Source: JBQTKD01 sp052389435
Lineage (GTDB): Bacteria > Actinomycetota > Actinomycetes > Sporichthyales > Sporichthyaceae
NCBI GenBank assembly: GCA_052389435.1
Contig: JBQTIB010000010.1
Location: 30,305 to 94,304 of the forward strand
Direction of reading: 5' to 3'
Length of the DNA: 64,000 nt
The notes beneath the pieces were generated by a model, which saw only the letters and a program-made list of their open reading frames with translations, had not been told where the DNA came from and searched no databases. Below, one piece after another: positions 34,471-43,733 of this stretch (position 1 is its first letter; each line of letters opens with the position of its first letter). A program made the translations under genes and the position numbers.

Positions 34471-34950
34471 TCAGGAGCTCGCATGCCCGGCGTGTTCGTT
34501 GGGATTCTCGGCAGGCGCGGCGTTCTTGGCGTCTAGCGCCGCCTGCAGCGAAGTGCGGTAGCCCTCCGAGGTCTGGGTGGCCCCGGACACGGTGTCCACC
34601 TCCGCCGACTGGTTCGTGAGCGTCTGCCCGACCAGCAGCGGGACGGCCTCTTCGTTGATCGCCCGGTCGACGGGTGAACTGCTCGGGTACACCACGGCGT
34701 CGACGTAGTCGATGATCTCGTCGCGCCACTGCACGACCACCTGCACCGGACCGTACGGAGTGGCGACGGACGGGCCGGTGACCTTCACGAGTTCGTTGAT
34801 TCCGTACTCGACGGTGGCGGGCGCGACGCCGTTGCTCTGGGCCGGCGCGCCGACGGTGCTCGTGGGGTAGCGCAAAAGCCACGCTACGGCCCCGGCGGTG
34901 GCGACGGCCGTCGCGGCGTTGCGCGCGATGAGCAGGCGTCGGGAGTTCAC
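34471..34950 (-). CDS. FMN-binding domain protein (flavinylation target)
   Basis: 159 aa from GTG 34950, overlapping the reductase stop. An N-terminal anchor (residues about 5-28) is followed by an FMN-binding domain with the motif DTVSGATQTSEGY, which contains DxxSGAT, the recognition sequence where ApbE attaches FMN to threonine. The C-terminus is His-rich (NEHAGHASS). It should carry electrons outside the cytoplasmic membrane, received from the adjacent reductase. An apbE gene lies at 43734-44501. Confidence 0.85.
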   Translation of the reverse strand: MNSRRLLIARNAATAVATAGAVAWLLRYPTSTVGAPAQSNGVAPATVEYGINELVKVTGPSVATPYGPVQVVVQWRDEIIDYVDAVVYPSSSPVDRAINEEAVPLLVGQTLTNQSAEVDTVSGATQTSEGYRTSLQAALDAKNAAPAENPNEHAGHASS

Positions 34951-36359
34951 CAGGCGAACCGTTCGATGTGAATGCGGCGGGCAGGGACTCCGGCGTCGAC
35001 GGCCGCGTCCCGGACCGCCGCTGTCCACTCCGTCGGGCCGCACACGAACACGTCGACGTCGTCGAGTCCGGATAGGAGGCGACGCATCGCTTCGCACTCG
35101 TTCTCCTCGTTGCCGTCCGGAAGCCAGGACCGGCCGGCCCTGCGCGGTCCGATCAGGCGGTAAACCTGCGCGCCACGGGCATTCGCGAGCTGATCCAGTT
35201 CGTCGCGGAGGATGAGGTCGGTCTCGTTGCGTACGCGGTGGACGAGGACGGCCTGCCCCGGTGAGTAGGGAAGCGACTCCAGCAGCGCCCGCAGTGGCGT
35301 CACGCCGATTCCGCAACCGAACAGGGCCACCGACCGGCCGGAGCGGCGCTCGTCGGTGAGCCGGCCGTAGGGACCCTCGATGGCGACCCAGGTACCGGGT
35401 CGCAGCCCGAGGAGGCGGTCGACGTCGCCCTTGGCGGTGAGCCGCAGGCTCGTCTCCGTCGGCGCCGCGGACAGGGAGTAGGGGTGGGCGTGGGTCCACC
35501 AGGGACCGTCGAGAAAGCGCCACAGCAGGAACTGTCCGGCGCGCGCGGGCAACCGGTCGAGGGAACGTCCGCGCAGGTACACGCTCACCGTGTCCGCGCT
35601 CTCCCGCACCACCTTCTCCACCGTGATCTGGTGCCGCACGGTGCGCCACAGCGGCAGCGCGACCCGGAAGGTCAGAAGGGCGCCGGCGCAGGCCAGGTAC
35701 GCGCCGATCCAGAAGACCCGGGCCAGGGGCGAGGCGGTGAAGCTCGCCCCGGTCCAGATCTGATGCGGCAGCGCCAGCCCGACGCCGAGGTAAGCGTAGA
35801 GATGGAGCAGATGCCAGGTCTCGTAGCGCAGGGCGCGGCGTGCGCGGCGCATGGACGACAGCGCGACCACGGTGAGTGCCGCGACCCCGGCGACGGCGAG
35901 CACCATGCCCGGGTCGTCGCGGATCAACGAGGTCGCCTGGTCCAGTGGGCTGCTCGAGACCAGCCACGAATACCCGCCGACGACCGCGAAGACGTGCACC
36001 CACATCAACGCAAACGAGGCGAATCCGACCACGCGGTGCCGCCGCGCGAGCACGTCGCGGCCGTAGGCCCGCTCCATGGCGGGTACGCGGGCCATCAGCA
36101 GCACCTGCAGCAACAGCAGGACGGCGGCGAGCAGACCGCACAGACGCGCGAGCGCCGTCAACGCGTGGGCTCGCGATTCGGCGATGTCCGCGGCCGCAGG
36201 GCCGGTGACCCACAGCACGCCGACTGCGACCAGGCTCGTCCAGCCTGCCGCATCGAAAAGTTGACGCGCCGTCAGCCCGTGGCGGCGAACGCTCGGCGCG
36301 GACGCCGCACGGTGCACGGACAACGGCGCGGCCACCCCTCGAGAATGCCCGGCGGCCAT
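34947..36359 (-). CDS. Ferric-reductase-like membrane flavoprotein oxidoreductase
   Basis: 470 aa from ATG 36359. Six membrane segments (residues about 45-240) have heme-ligand-type histidines (RRHRVVGFASF, MWVHVFAV, ETWHLLHLYAYLG), followed by an FAD/NAD(P) reductase domain. HPYSLSAAP is the FAD motif, GCGIGVTPLRALLES the nucleotide motif, and VFVCGPTEW lies near the end. It should move electrons from cytosolic NAD(P)H to the extracytoplasmic FMN protein encoded downstream (GTGA overlap). Confidence 0.85.
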   Translation of the reverse strand: MAAGHSRGVAAPLSVHRAASAPSVRRHGLTARQLFDAAGWTSLVAVGVLWVTGPAAADIAESRAHALTALARLCGLLAAVLLLLQVLLMARVPAMERAYGRDVLARRHRVVGFASFALMWVHVFAVVGGYSWLVSSSPLDQATSLIRDDPGMVLAVAGVAALTVVALSSMRRARRALRYETWHLLHLYAYLGVGLALPHQIWTGASFTASPLARVFWIGAYLACAGALLTFRVALPLWRTVRHQITVEKVVRESADTVSVYLRGRSLDRLPARAGQFLLWRFLDGPWWTHAHPYSLSAAPTETSLRLTAKGDVDRLLGLRPGTWVAIEGPYGRLTDERRSGRSVALFGCGIGVTPLRALLESLPYSPGQAVLVHRVRNETDLILRDELDQLANARGAQVYRLIGPRRAGRSWLPDGNEENECEAMRRLLSGLDDVDVFVCGPTEWTAAVRDAAVDAGVPARRIHIERFAW

Positions 36360-36391
36360 CGGCCGCGAGGGGCGAATCGCCGAAGACCGCC

Positions 36392-36850
36392 CTAGTAGAC
36401 GATCACCCGCGTGCCGACGCCGACGGAGTGGAACAGGTCTCTGGTGGCGCTCCAGCTGCGGGTGTTCACGCAGCCGTGCGAGCGCCCCGAGTAGCCGTTG
36501 CGAAGGAAGTCCGAGGAGAAGTGGATCGCCTGGCCGCCGGAGTAGAACATCGCAAACGGCATCGCGCTGCCGTAGAGCGTCGAGACGTGGTCGATGTTCT
36601 TCCAGTACACGCGGAAGGTTCCCTTGCGGGTGGGCGTGCGAACGGATCCGAATCGGGCCGCCATGCTCAGGACCGTGTGCCCGTTCTTCATGAGCTTCAC
36701 GGTCCGCCCGTTCTGGCTCACGCACACGACCGTGCCGTAGGAGCAGCCGGCGGGCGCAGCCGACGCCGCTTGAATCCCGGCGACGAATCCGGTGCCGGTG
36801 AGGGCCGCGGTGAGCAGTCCGGTCAATGCGATGCGCGACGCGGCAGCCAC
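36392..36850 (-). CDS. Short L,D-transpeptidase-like exported protein
   Basis: 152 aa with a signal peptide (ALTGLLTAALTGTGFVAGIQ). The YkuD catalytic motif is SHGCVNTRSW with the nucleophilic Cys, preceded by QAIHFSSDF. It lacks the extra substrate domains of mycobacterial Ldt enzymes, so it is the minimal form. It may remodel peptidoglycan cross-links, perhaps copper-tolerant ones. It is divergent from the copper operon with its three CsoR boxes. Confidence 0.8.
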   Translation of the reverse strand: MAAASRIALTGLLTAALTGTGFVAGIQAASAAPAGCSYGTVVCVSQNGRTVKLMKNGHTVLSMAARFGSVRTPTRKGTFRVYWKNIDHVSTLYGSAMPFAMFYSGGQAIHFSSDFLRNGYSGRSHGCVNTRSWSATRDLFHSVGVGTRVIVY

Positions 36851-36923
36851 GGCAGCCTCCAGGCTCGATCAACTATGGGTGATAGTCGAACGAGCATATC
36901 CGCTCAACGCCGACGAATGGGAA

Positions 36924-36938
36924 TACCCCGCAGGGGTA
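36924..36938. promoter_or_regulatory. CsoR box A
   Basis: TACCCC-GCA-GGGGTA, a near-perfect 15-bp dyad, first of three upstream of the 37032-copA unit. It is placed to influence both this unit and the divergent L,D-transpeptidase gene. Confidence 0.75.
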
Positions 36939-36968
36939 ATCAAATTTCCCGGATCGGCTTGCCGTTGA

Positions 36969-36983
36969 TACCCCCTAGGGGTA
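36969..36983. promoter_or_regulatory. CsoR box B
   Basis: TACCCC-CTA-GGGGTA, 45 bp after box A and 28 bp before box C. This is the best match to the GC-tract dyads bound by copper-sensing CsoR repressors in this set. Confidence 0.75.
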
Positions 36984-36996
36984 ACCTGGCGATAGA

Positions 36997-37011
36997 TACC
37001 CCCGGAGGGTA
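36997..37011. promoter_or_regulatory. CsoR box C
   Basis: TACCCC-CGG-AGGGTA, ending 20 bases before the TTG start at 37032. Its position over the likely promoter or 5' leader suits repression of the copper operon. Confidence 0.7.
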
Positions 37012-37031
37012 ACGCGGCGAGGGAGGCTCAC

Positions 37032-37991
37032 TTGAACGTCCAGGCCAAGTTCGCAGTTTTCGCCACTGCTCTTGCGCTCGCCTTCGGCGGGGCCTTCGGT
37101 CTGGGCGCCCTGAACGACGCCGAGGAGACGGCCGAGCAGCCGAGCGCGATCGCTCCGGTCACCGCACCCGTCGCCGACGCTGTCTCCGCGTCGTCCGTCC
37201 TGCTTCCCGGTCTGGCCAGCGCGGACCGCGGTTATGCCCTGCGGCTGGCCGACACCACGCCCGGCACGGGCGATTCGGTGGAGGTCTCCTTCAACGTCGT
37301 CGGCCCCGACGGGGTCGTCGTGCGGGAGTACGTCGCCACGCACGAGAAGGAGATGCACCTGATCCTGGTGCGCCGGGACTTCGAGGGCTTCCAGCACCTG
37401 CACCCGGAGCGTTCGGCAGATGGCACCTGGACGGTGCCCGCCAACTTCGGCGCCGCCGGGACCTACCGCGCGTTCGCCGATTTCGCACCCGCCGCCCTGG
37501 GCGGCCAGGTTCTCACTCTCGGTGCCGATCTGTTCGTTCCCGGCGACTTTCAACCCACCGACCTGCCCGCGCCGTCGAGCACCTGGACGAGCGACGGCTA
37601 CGAGGTCGCCCTGGGCGGAACGCCGCAGGCCGGGTCGGAGGCGGACCTGACCTTCACGGTCCGCCGCGACGGCGCGCCGGTTGTCGACCTGGAGCCGTAC
37701 CTCGCCGCCTTCGGCCATCTGGTCGCGCTGCGGTCCGGCGACCTGGCGTACCTGCACACCCACCCCGCCCAGGAGGCCGCGGCCAGCCAGAGCGGCGGAC
37801 CGGACGTTTCCTTCGCCACCACGTTCCCCACGGCCGGGCGCTACCGGCTCTACCTGAACTTCGCCCACGCCGGAGTGGTCCGCACCGCGGAGTTCACCGT
37901 GGACGTCCCCGCCGGTCCCGCGACCGCTGCACCGACACCTGCACAGCCCGCCCCGCCCGCCGCGCCTGCCGGCGGGCACGGCGGACACTGA
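37032..37991 (+). CDS. Exported His-rich copper-locus protein (paralogue of 25705)
   Basis: 319 aa from TTG 37032 with a GGGAGG site. A signal-anchor is followed by the same core as the 25705 protein: THEKEMHLILVRRDFEGFQH, VALGGTPQAGS, YLHTHP and LNFAHAGVVRTAEF. It lacks the Met-rich N-terminal linker of its paralogue and ends GGHGGH. It is first in the CsoR-box-controlled operon with copA 12 bases downstream, which strongly suggests a role in copper binding or delivery outside the membrane. Confidence 0.75.
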   Translation: MNVQAKFAVFATALALAFGGAFGLGALNDAEETAEQPSAIAPVTAPVADAVSASSVLLPGLASADRGYALRLADTTPGTGDSVEVSFNVVGPDGVVVREYVATHEKEMHLILVRRDFEGFQHLHPERSADGTWTVPANFGAAGTYRAFADFAPAALGGQVLTLGADLFVPGDFQPTDLPAPSSTWTSDGYEVALGGTPQAGSEADLTFTVRRDGAPVVDLEPYLAAFGHLVALRSGDLAYLHTHPAQEAAASQSGGPDVSFATTFPTAGRYRLYLNFAHAGVVRTAEFTVDVPAGPATAAPTPAQPAPPAAPAGGHGGH

Positions 37992-38003
37992 AAGGAGACG
38001 GCT

Positions 38004-40292
38004 GTGACCATCGCGTCCCTGCCTGTTGCGCGAGCGTCGGAGGACGACCTGCGCACCGTCGATTTGGCCATCGGCGGCATGACCTGCGCTTCCTGCGCAC
38101 GCCGAGTGGAGAAGAAGCTCAACAAGCTCGACGGGGTCACGGCGAGCGTGAACTACTCGACCGAGAAGGCCACCGTCCACTTTCCGGATTCGGTGAGCAC
38201 CGACCGGCTGATCGCCGCGGTCGGCGAGGCCGGCTACACCGCCGCCCTGCCTAAGCCCGTCGCCTCGGCGACGGAAACTGGGGCCGCCGAGCAGGTCGAG
38301 CCCGACTCCACCGCCGAACTGCGCCAACGCCTGATCGTGACCGCGGCGCTGGCCCTGCCTGTCGTGGTGCTCGCGATGGTGCCGCCGTTGCAGTTCGACT
38401 TCTGGCAGTGGATCGCTCTGATGCTGACCGCTCCGATCGCGGTCTGGGGAGCTCTTCCCTTCCACCGAGCCGCGTGGACGAACCTGCGTCACGGCGCCGC
38501 CACCATGGACACCCTGATCAGCGTCGGTGTGGCGGCCGCCTTCGGCTGGTCGCTCTGGGCTCTGCTGTTCGGCGACGCGGGCATGCCCGGCATGAAGATG
38601 ACCTTCACGTTCGTTCCCGAACGCGGCGCCGGCGCTCACGAGGTCTACCTCGAGGTCGCCGCCGTCCTCACCACCGCTCTACTGGCCGGGCGCTACTTCG
38701 AGGCCCGAGCCAAGCGCCGCTCCGGCGCGGCCCTTCGGGCGCTGATGAACCTCGGCGCGAAGGACGTCGCCGTGCTCGTCGACGGCGTCGAGAAGCGCGT
38801 CGGAATCGACACTCTGACGGTGGGTCAGGAGTTCGTCGTCCGCCCGGGAGAGAAGATCGCCACCGACGGTGTCGTCGCCAGCGGCACCTCCGCGGTGGAC
38901 GAGTCGATGCTGACCGGCGAGTCCGTGCCGGTCGAGGTCGGACCCGGCTCCAACGTGACCGGGGCCACCGTCAACGCCGGCGGGCGCCTGGTCGTCAAGG
39001 CCAGCCGCGTCGGAGCGGACACCCAACTCGCGCAGATCGCCCGCATGGTCGAGGACGCGCAGACCGGCAAGGCCGCCGTACAACGTCTGGCCGACACAGT
39101 CTCCGGTGTGTTCGTGCCGCTGGTGCTCGGCCTCGCCGCGGCGACGCTCGGCTTCTGGCTGGGCAACGGCTCGACCGCCGTGCTCGCCTTCACCGCCGCC
39201 GTCGCGGTCTTGATCATCGCCTGCCCGTGCGCGCTCGGTCTCGCCACGCCCACGGCCCTCATGGTCGGAACCGGCCGCGGGGCCCAGCTCGGCATCCTCA
39301 TCAAGGGACCCGAGGTCCTGGAGAGCACGCGACGCGTGGACACCATCGTGCTGGACAAGACCGGCACGGTGACCGCCGGACGCATGAGCCTGGTCGAGGT
39401 CTTCGCCGCCAAGGGCACCACCACCGGCGAGGTCTTGCGGCTGGCCGGCGCCTTGGAGGACGCCTCCGAGCACCCCATCGCCCGCGCCATCGCCGAGACC
39501 GCCCGCGACCGCGGCGAGCTCGCCGTCGTGGAGAACTTCAAGAACGCCGAAGGACGTGGCGTCCAGGGCGTCGTCGACGGACATGCGGTCGTCGCCGGCC
39601 GTCGGGCGTGGTTGGCCGATCAGTGGTCCCAGCACGCGCCGTCCGGACTGATCGCCGCCGCCGAGGCGGCGGAGTCGGCCGGCCAGACGCCGGTGTGGAT
39701 CGGGTGGGACGGCGAAGTGCGCGGCGTGCTCGTCGTCGCCGACACCATCAAGGAGACCTCCGCCGAGGCGGTGGCCGAGTTCAAGCGACTTGGACTGCGC
39801 CCGATCCTGCTCACCGGCGACAACACCCGAGCCGCGAAGGCCGTCGCCGCAGCCGTCGGCATCGACGAGGTCATCGCCGAGGTCCTGCCCGAGCAGAAGG
39901 TCGAGAGCATCAAGCGCCTGCAGGCCGAAGGCCGCGTCGTCGCCATGGTCGGCGACGGCGTCAACGACGCCGCCGCCCTAGCCCAGGCCGACCTCGGCCT
40001 GGCGATGGGCACCGGGACCGACGCGGCCATCGCGGCCAGCGATCTGACACTGGTACGCGGGGACCTGCGCGCCGCCGCGGACGCGATCCGCCTGGCACGC
40101 CGCACGTTGGCGACCATCAAGGGCAACCTGTTCTGGGCCTTCGCCTACAACGTCGCCGCTCTCCCGCTGGCCGCCGCCGGGCTGCTCAACCCCCTGCTCG
40201 CGGGAGTCGCGATGGCGTTCAGTTCGGTGTTCGTGGTCACGAACAGCCAACGCCTGCGCCGGTTCAAGGCGATGCCGGAACGCACCGCCTAA
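38004..40292 (+). CDS. copA: Cu(I)-exporting P1B-type ATPase
   Basis: 762 aa from GTG 38004 with AAAGGAG. One N-terminal HMA domain (GMTCASCARRVEKK, residues about 24-90) is followed by membrane helices. TGES is near 304, the transmembrane metal site CPC (IIACPCALGLATPT) near 405, phosphorylation motif DKTGT near 450, SEHP near 487, and GDGVND near 650. The CPC motif and HMA support Cu(I)/Ag(I) export. Expression should be controlled by the CsoR boxes at 36924-37011. Confidence 0.95.
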   Translation: MTIASLPVARASEDDLRTVDLAIGGMTCASCARRVEKKLNKLDGVTASVNYSTEKATVHFPDSVSTDRLIAAVGEAGYTAALPKPVASATETGAAEQVEPDSTAELRQRLIVTAALALPVVVLAMVPPLQFDFWQWIALMLTAPIAVWGALPFHRAAWTNLRHGAATMDTLISVGVAAAFGWSLWALLFGDAGMPGMKMTFTFVPERGAGAHEVYLEVAAVLTTALLAGRYFEARAKRRSGAALRALMNLGAKDVAVLVDGVEKRVGIDTLTVGQEFVVRPGEKIATDGVVASGTSAVDESMLTGESVPVEVGPGSNVTGATVNAGGRLVVKASRVGADTQLAQIARMVEDAQTGKAAVQRLADTVSGVFVPLVLGLAAATLGFWLGNGSTAVLAFTAAVAVLIIACPCALGLATPTALMVGTGRGAQLGILIKGPEVLESTRRVDTIVLDKTGTVTAGRMSLVEVFAAKGTTTGEVLRLAGALEDASEHPIARAIAETARDRGELAVVENFKNAEGRGVQGVVDGHAVVAGRRAWLADQWSQHAPSGLIAAAEAAESAGQTPVWIGWDGEVRGVLVVADTIKETSAEAVAEFKRLGLRPILLTGDNTRAAKAVAAAVGIDEVIAEVLPEQKVESIKRLQAEGRVVAMVGDGVNDAAALAQADLGLAMGTGTDAAIAASDLTLVRGDLRAAADAIRLARRTLATIKGNLFWAFAYNVAALPLAAAGLLNPLLAGVAMAFSSVFVVTNSQRLRRFKAMPERTA

Positions 40293-40405
40293 CGGGCACG
40301 GGGGTGCAGGAGTCGGGCCCGCAGGTGCGCCGTCCGGCGGCGCCCTGCGGGTCCGGCACGATGCTTTCCGAAGTCCCGAAGCGAAGGCAGCCGGAGGTGA
40401 CCGAA

Positions 40406-41588
40406 TTGAACGTCGGCCACAACGGTCGGTCCTACGACGTCGTCGTCGTGGGGCTCGGTGCCATGGGCAGCGCGGCGGCCTACCATCTGGCCGCCCGTGG
40501 CCAACGGGTGTTGGGTCTGGAGCGCTTCGGGCTCGGGCACGATCGGGGATCGAGCCACGGCGGACCGCGCATCGTCCGCCTGGCCTACTTCGAAGGACCC
40601 GGCCTACGTGCCGCTGCTGCTTCGGGCCTACGACCTGTGGCGACGCCTGGCCCACGACGCGGGCACGGACCTGATGCTTCGAACCGGAGGTCTGCTGCTC
40701 GGCGGACCCGCCAGTTCGACGGTGGCCGGAGCCCTGCGCAGCGCCGCGCGGTGGGGGCTGGACCACGACCTGCTCGACGCCCGCGAGATCCGTCGTCGCT
40801 TCCCCACGCTGGCCCCCGAGCACGACACCGTCGGGTTCTTCGAAGCCGCCGCCGGACTGCTCCGGCCCGAGGCGAGCGTGCGGGCGCACGTCCGGCTGGC
40901 CGAGGCCGCCGGCGCCGAGTGCCGCTTCGAGGAGCCGGCGATCGGCTGGGAGGCCGCGGCCGACGGCGACGGGGTGAGCGTCCGCACCCCTGCCGGGACC
41001 TACCGCGCGGAGCGGTTGGTCGTCTGCACCGGTGCGTTCGCTGGGGACCTGCTGGCGGACCTGCGGATTCCGCTCGCCGTCGAACGACAGCTCCACACCT
41101 GGTTCGACCCGCCGGCGGGCGTCGACCGGTTTCTGCCCGACCGCCACCCGGTCTGGATCTGGGAGGCGGACGAGCAGACCAAGGGCGCGGGAGTTCCCGG
41201 CCTGGCCTACGGCTTCCCGGCCGTGGACGGCGCGGGCGGCGGCGTGAAGATGAACGTCGTCCTCGATGTGGACCCGTGCGACCCGGACACCGTCGAGCGC
41301 ACCGTCGACGCCGCCGACCTCGAGCTCGTCGCCGCGCACCTGCGCCGGCGCCTGACCGGTGGGCCCGGGCCGCTGCTGCGGGTGGAGACCTGCCTGTACG
41401 AGAACACTCCCGACCGGCACTTCGTGCTGGGTCCGCACCCCCGCCATCGGCAGGTCCTGGTGGCCGCGGGATTCTCCGGGCACGGATTCAAGTTCGCGAC
41501 CGTTGTAGGGGAGATCCTGGCCGACCTCGCCGTCGACGGGTCCACCACCCATCCGATCGCCCTGTTCGACCCGAACCGCATGGGGTAG
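40406..41588 (+). pseudogene. Frameshifted sarcosine/N-methyltryptophan oxidase-like flavoenzyme
   Basis: The first part (TTG 40406, GGAGG upstream) reads SYDVVVVGLGAMGSAAAYHL, an FAD dinucleotide-binding fold, then RGSSHGGPRIVRLAYFE, as in monomeric sarcosine oxidases. From about 40595 the homology continues in another frame (DPAYVPLLLRAYDLWRRLAH) to LVAAGFSGHGFKFATVVGEI. One extra base near 40594-40600 (CGAAGGACCC) explains the shift. It is a pseudogene, or a sequencing error. The intact enzyme would oxidise N-methylated amines to give H2O2. Confidence 0.75.
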
Positions 41589-41707
41589 TCGCGGGCATCG
41601 ACCTCGACGATCGCGAAAAGCGACGGGCACGGCCCGGGAGGCACGTCATCCACGTAGAACCACAGGAGTGCCCGAGTTGTGGCTGTGCCGCACCCGTCTC
41701 GGGGGCC

Positions 41708-43246
41708 GTGCTCACCGACGTTCGCGTCGCCACCACGCAGGGCCGCCCGGTTTCGAGCCGACTGTTGCACGTCCTGGTCTTCGTGGTCGGGACGGCGAGC
41801 CTGGGCGCGGAAATCGCCGCGGCGCGGCTCATCGCCCCCTTCTTCGGTGCCTCCACGATCATCTGGGCGAACACGATCGGCATCGTCCTGGTGGCCCTGT
41901 CCGTCGGCTACTGGCTCGGGGGACGCCTCGCCGACCGCCATCCGAACCTGCGCTCGCTGGGGTTGGTGGTGATCGCCGCCGCGGTGCTGATCGCGGCCGT
42001 GCCGTTCGCCGCGGGCCCGTTCCTCGGCTTCTCGGTCGCCGCGCTCGACGGGATCGAGGCGGGCGCGTTCGTCGGCTCGCTGCTGGCCGTGCTCGTGCTG
42101 CTCGCGCTGCCGATCGTCCTGCTCGGGACCGTGTCGCCGTGGGCCATCCGGCTGGCCATGGACGCGAGCGACGTTCAGCACGCCGGCCGTGTCGCGGGAC
42201 GCCTCTACGCGCTCTCCACCGCCGGATCGCTGTTCGGCACCATGCTCTCCGCGCTGGTGCTGATCCCCTTCGTCGGCACCCAACGGACCTTCCTCGCCTT
42301 CGCGCTCGCGTTGGCGCTGGTGGGGTCCTTCGGTCTCGGCCGCATCGCCGCCGCCCTGCCCGCGCTGCTGGCGGCGGCAGTGGGTCTGCCACCCGGCACC
42401 GTGAAGGCCGACGCGGACGGGCGGATCCTGTACGAGGCCGAGTCGCGTCAGCAGTACGTCCGGGTGATTCAGAAGGCCGACGGGGACAGGGTTCTCGAAC
42501 TCAACGAGGGCCAGGCGGTGCACTCGCGCCTGCCGGCCAGCGGCTACCTGACGAACGGTTACTGGGACAGCTTCCTGGTGCTGCCGTTCGCGGCCGCGGC
42601 GCAGGCCCCGCGACGGGTCGCGGTCCTCGGCAACGCCGCGGGCACGTTGGCCCGCCAGTACGGACGGTACTGGCCCGACAGCGAAATCGATGGGGTGGAG
42701 CTGGACGCGAAGGTCTCCCAGGTCGGCTACGACTACTTCGACATGGGCTCGAACCCGAAGCTGCGGGTGTTCGACGACGACGCCCGGCCGTGGCTGCGCC
42801 GATCCTCGGGCGGCTACGACCTGATCGTCGTCGACGCCTACCACCAGCCCTACATCCCGTTCTACCTGGCCACGAAGGAGTTCTTCGCCCTCGTGCGCGA
42901 GCGTCTCGCCCCCGGCGGGATGGTCGCGGTCAACGTCGGGCACCCGGAGGGCCAGGACGAACTCGAACGGGTCCTGGGGCGGACGATGGCCGAGGCGTTT
43001 CCGTCGGTACTCCGCGCACCGGTGGAAACACTGAACACCGTGCTGATCGGGACCGAGGCGGGAGCGTCGGCGGCGAATCTGGCGGCGGCCGCGGCGGGCC
43101 TGCCGGCGGAACTCGCGGCAATCGCCCGCGACGCCGGTGCGCGAATCGGGCCCAGGCTGCCGGGAGGCGAGGTCTGGACGGACGACCGCGCTCCGGTGGA
43201 GTGGCTGACCGACAAGTCGCTGCTCGGCTACGCCACCGACAACTGA
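41708..43246 (+). CDS. Membrane-fused spermidine-synthase-like protein
   Basis: About 512 aa from GTG 41708. The N-terminal half has seven or eight membrane segments (LLHVLVFVVGTASLGAEIAA and onwards), and the C-terminal half is a spermidine-synthase/SAM-fold domain (RRVAVLGNAAGTLARQYGRY, EIDGVELDAKV, YDLIVVDAYHQPYIPFYL). Such fusions are common in actinobacteria, often lack proven polyamine activity and have unknown roles. The gene follows the copA operon. The start is uncertain by a few codons. Confidence 0.7.
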   Translation: MLTDVRVATTQGRPVSSRLLHVLVFVVGTASLGAEIAAARLIAPFFGASTIIWANTIGIVLVALSVGYWLGGRLADRHPNLRSLGLVVIAAAVLIAAVPFAAGPFLGFSVAALDGIEAGAFVGSLLAVLVLLALPIVLLGTVSPWAIRLAMDASDVQHAGRVAGRLYALSTAGSLFGTMLSALVLIPFVGTQRTFLAFALALALVGSFGLGRIAAALPALLAAAVGLPPGTVKADADGRILYEAESRQQYVRVIQKADGDRVLELNEGQAVHSRLPASGYLTNGYWDSFLVLPFAAAAQAPRRVAVLGNAAGTLARQYGRYWPDSEIDGVELDAKVSQVGYDYFDMGSNPKLRVFDDDARPWLRRSSGGYDLIVVDAYHQPYIPFYLATKEFFALVRERLAPGGMVAVNVGHPEGQDELERVLGRTMAEAFPSVLRAPVETLNTVLIGTEAGASAANLAAAAAGLPAELAAIARDAGARIGPRLPGGEVWTDDRAPVEWLTDKSLLGYATDN

Positions 43247-43324
43247 ACCGTCTGTGCTGATCTACCGTCAGAACGCACTCGATCTCGACACACGCGGGCG
43301 CCGGTTCAAGGCGATGCCGCGACC

Positions 43325-43606
43325 TTAGGAACGAACGAGGCGGGCGATGGCGGCGGTTGCCTCGGCGATCTTCTCCGCGGCGACCGGTCCGCCCTCCGCG
43401 GCCGCGGCCTTCACACAGTGCTGCAAATGATCTTCCAGCAGGCCGAGCGCGACGGCTTCCAGCGCGCGGGTGGCGGCAGAGACCTGAGTCAGGATGTCGA
43501 TGCAGTACTTGTCGTCCTCGATCATCTTCGCGATGCCCCGCACCTGCCCCTCGACGCGGCGCAGGCGGTTCAGGTACAAATCTCGATCTTCAACTTGCCG
43601 ATCCAC
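43325..43606 (-). CDS. csoR: Copper-sensing repressor CsoR
   Basis: 93 aa. The Cu(I) ligand set is intact: Cys35 (DDKYCIDIL), His60 and Cys64 (LEDHLQHC), with the same spacing as in characterised CsoR. The N-terminal helix carries LNRLRRVEGQVRGIAKMIED, typical of the family. Copper binding should release DNA. A 15-bp box (43637-43651) sits 30 bases upstream, so it is likely autoregulated; other matching boxes precede the copA operon and the 48852 copZ gene. Confidence 0.93.
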   Translation of the reverse strand: MDRQVEDRDLYLNRLRRVEGQVRGIAKMIEDDKYCIDILTQVSAATRALEAVALGLLEDHLQHCVKAAAAEGGPVAAEKIAEATAAIARLVRS

Positions 43607-43636
43607 CTAAAGCCTCCTCGAGCGACGCTTTGAACA

Positions 43637-43651
43637 TACCAGGGGGAGGTA
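43637..43651. promoter_or_regulatory. CsoR box at csoR promoter
   Basis: TACC-AGGGGGA-GGTA, a 15-bp imperfect dyad ending 30 bases upstream of the csoR start. Autoregulation is expected from the family. Confidence 0.65.
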
Positions 43652-43733
43652 TATGGTCGGTCCGCTGAAGGAGGTCTTGGTAGCCGTTGGGAGCATTCAG
43701 GCTTCGCCTCTGCCACTCCGCCGGCAAACTCGC

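Noticed and set aside
38408..43246. Single 1612-codon plus-strand frame
   Set aside because: It is a chance chain: an out-of-frame part of copA, the first part of the frameshifted oxidase, and the real spermidine-synthase-like gene from 41708.
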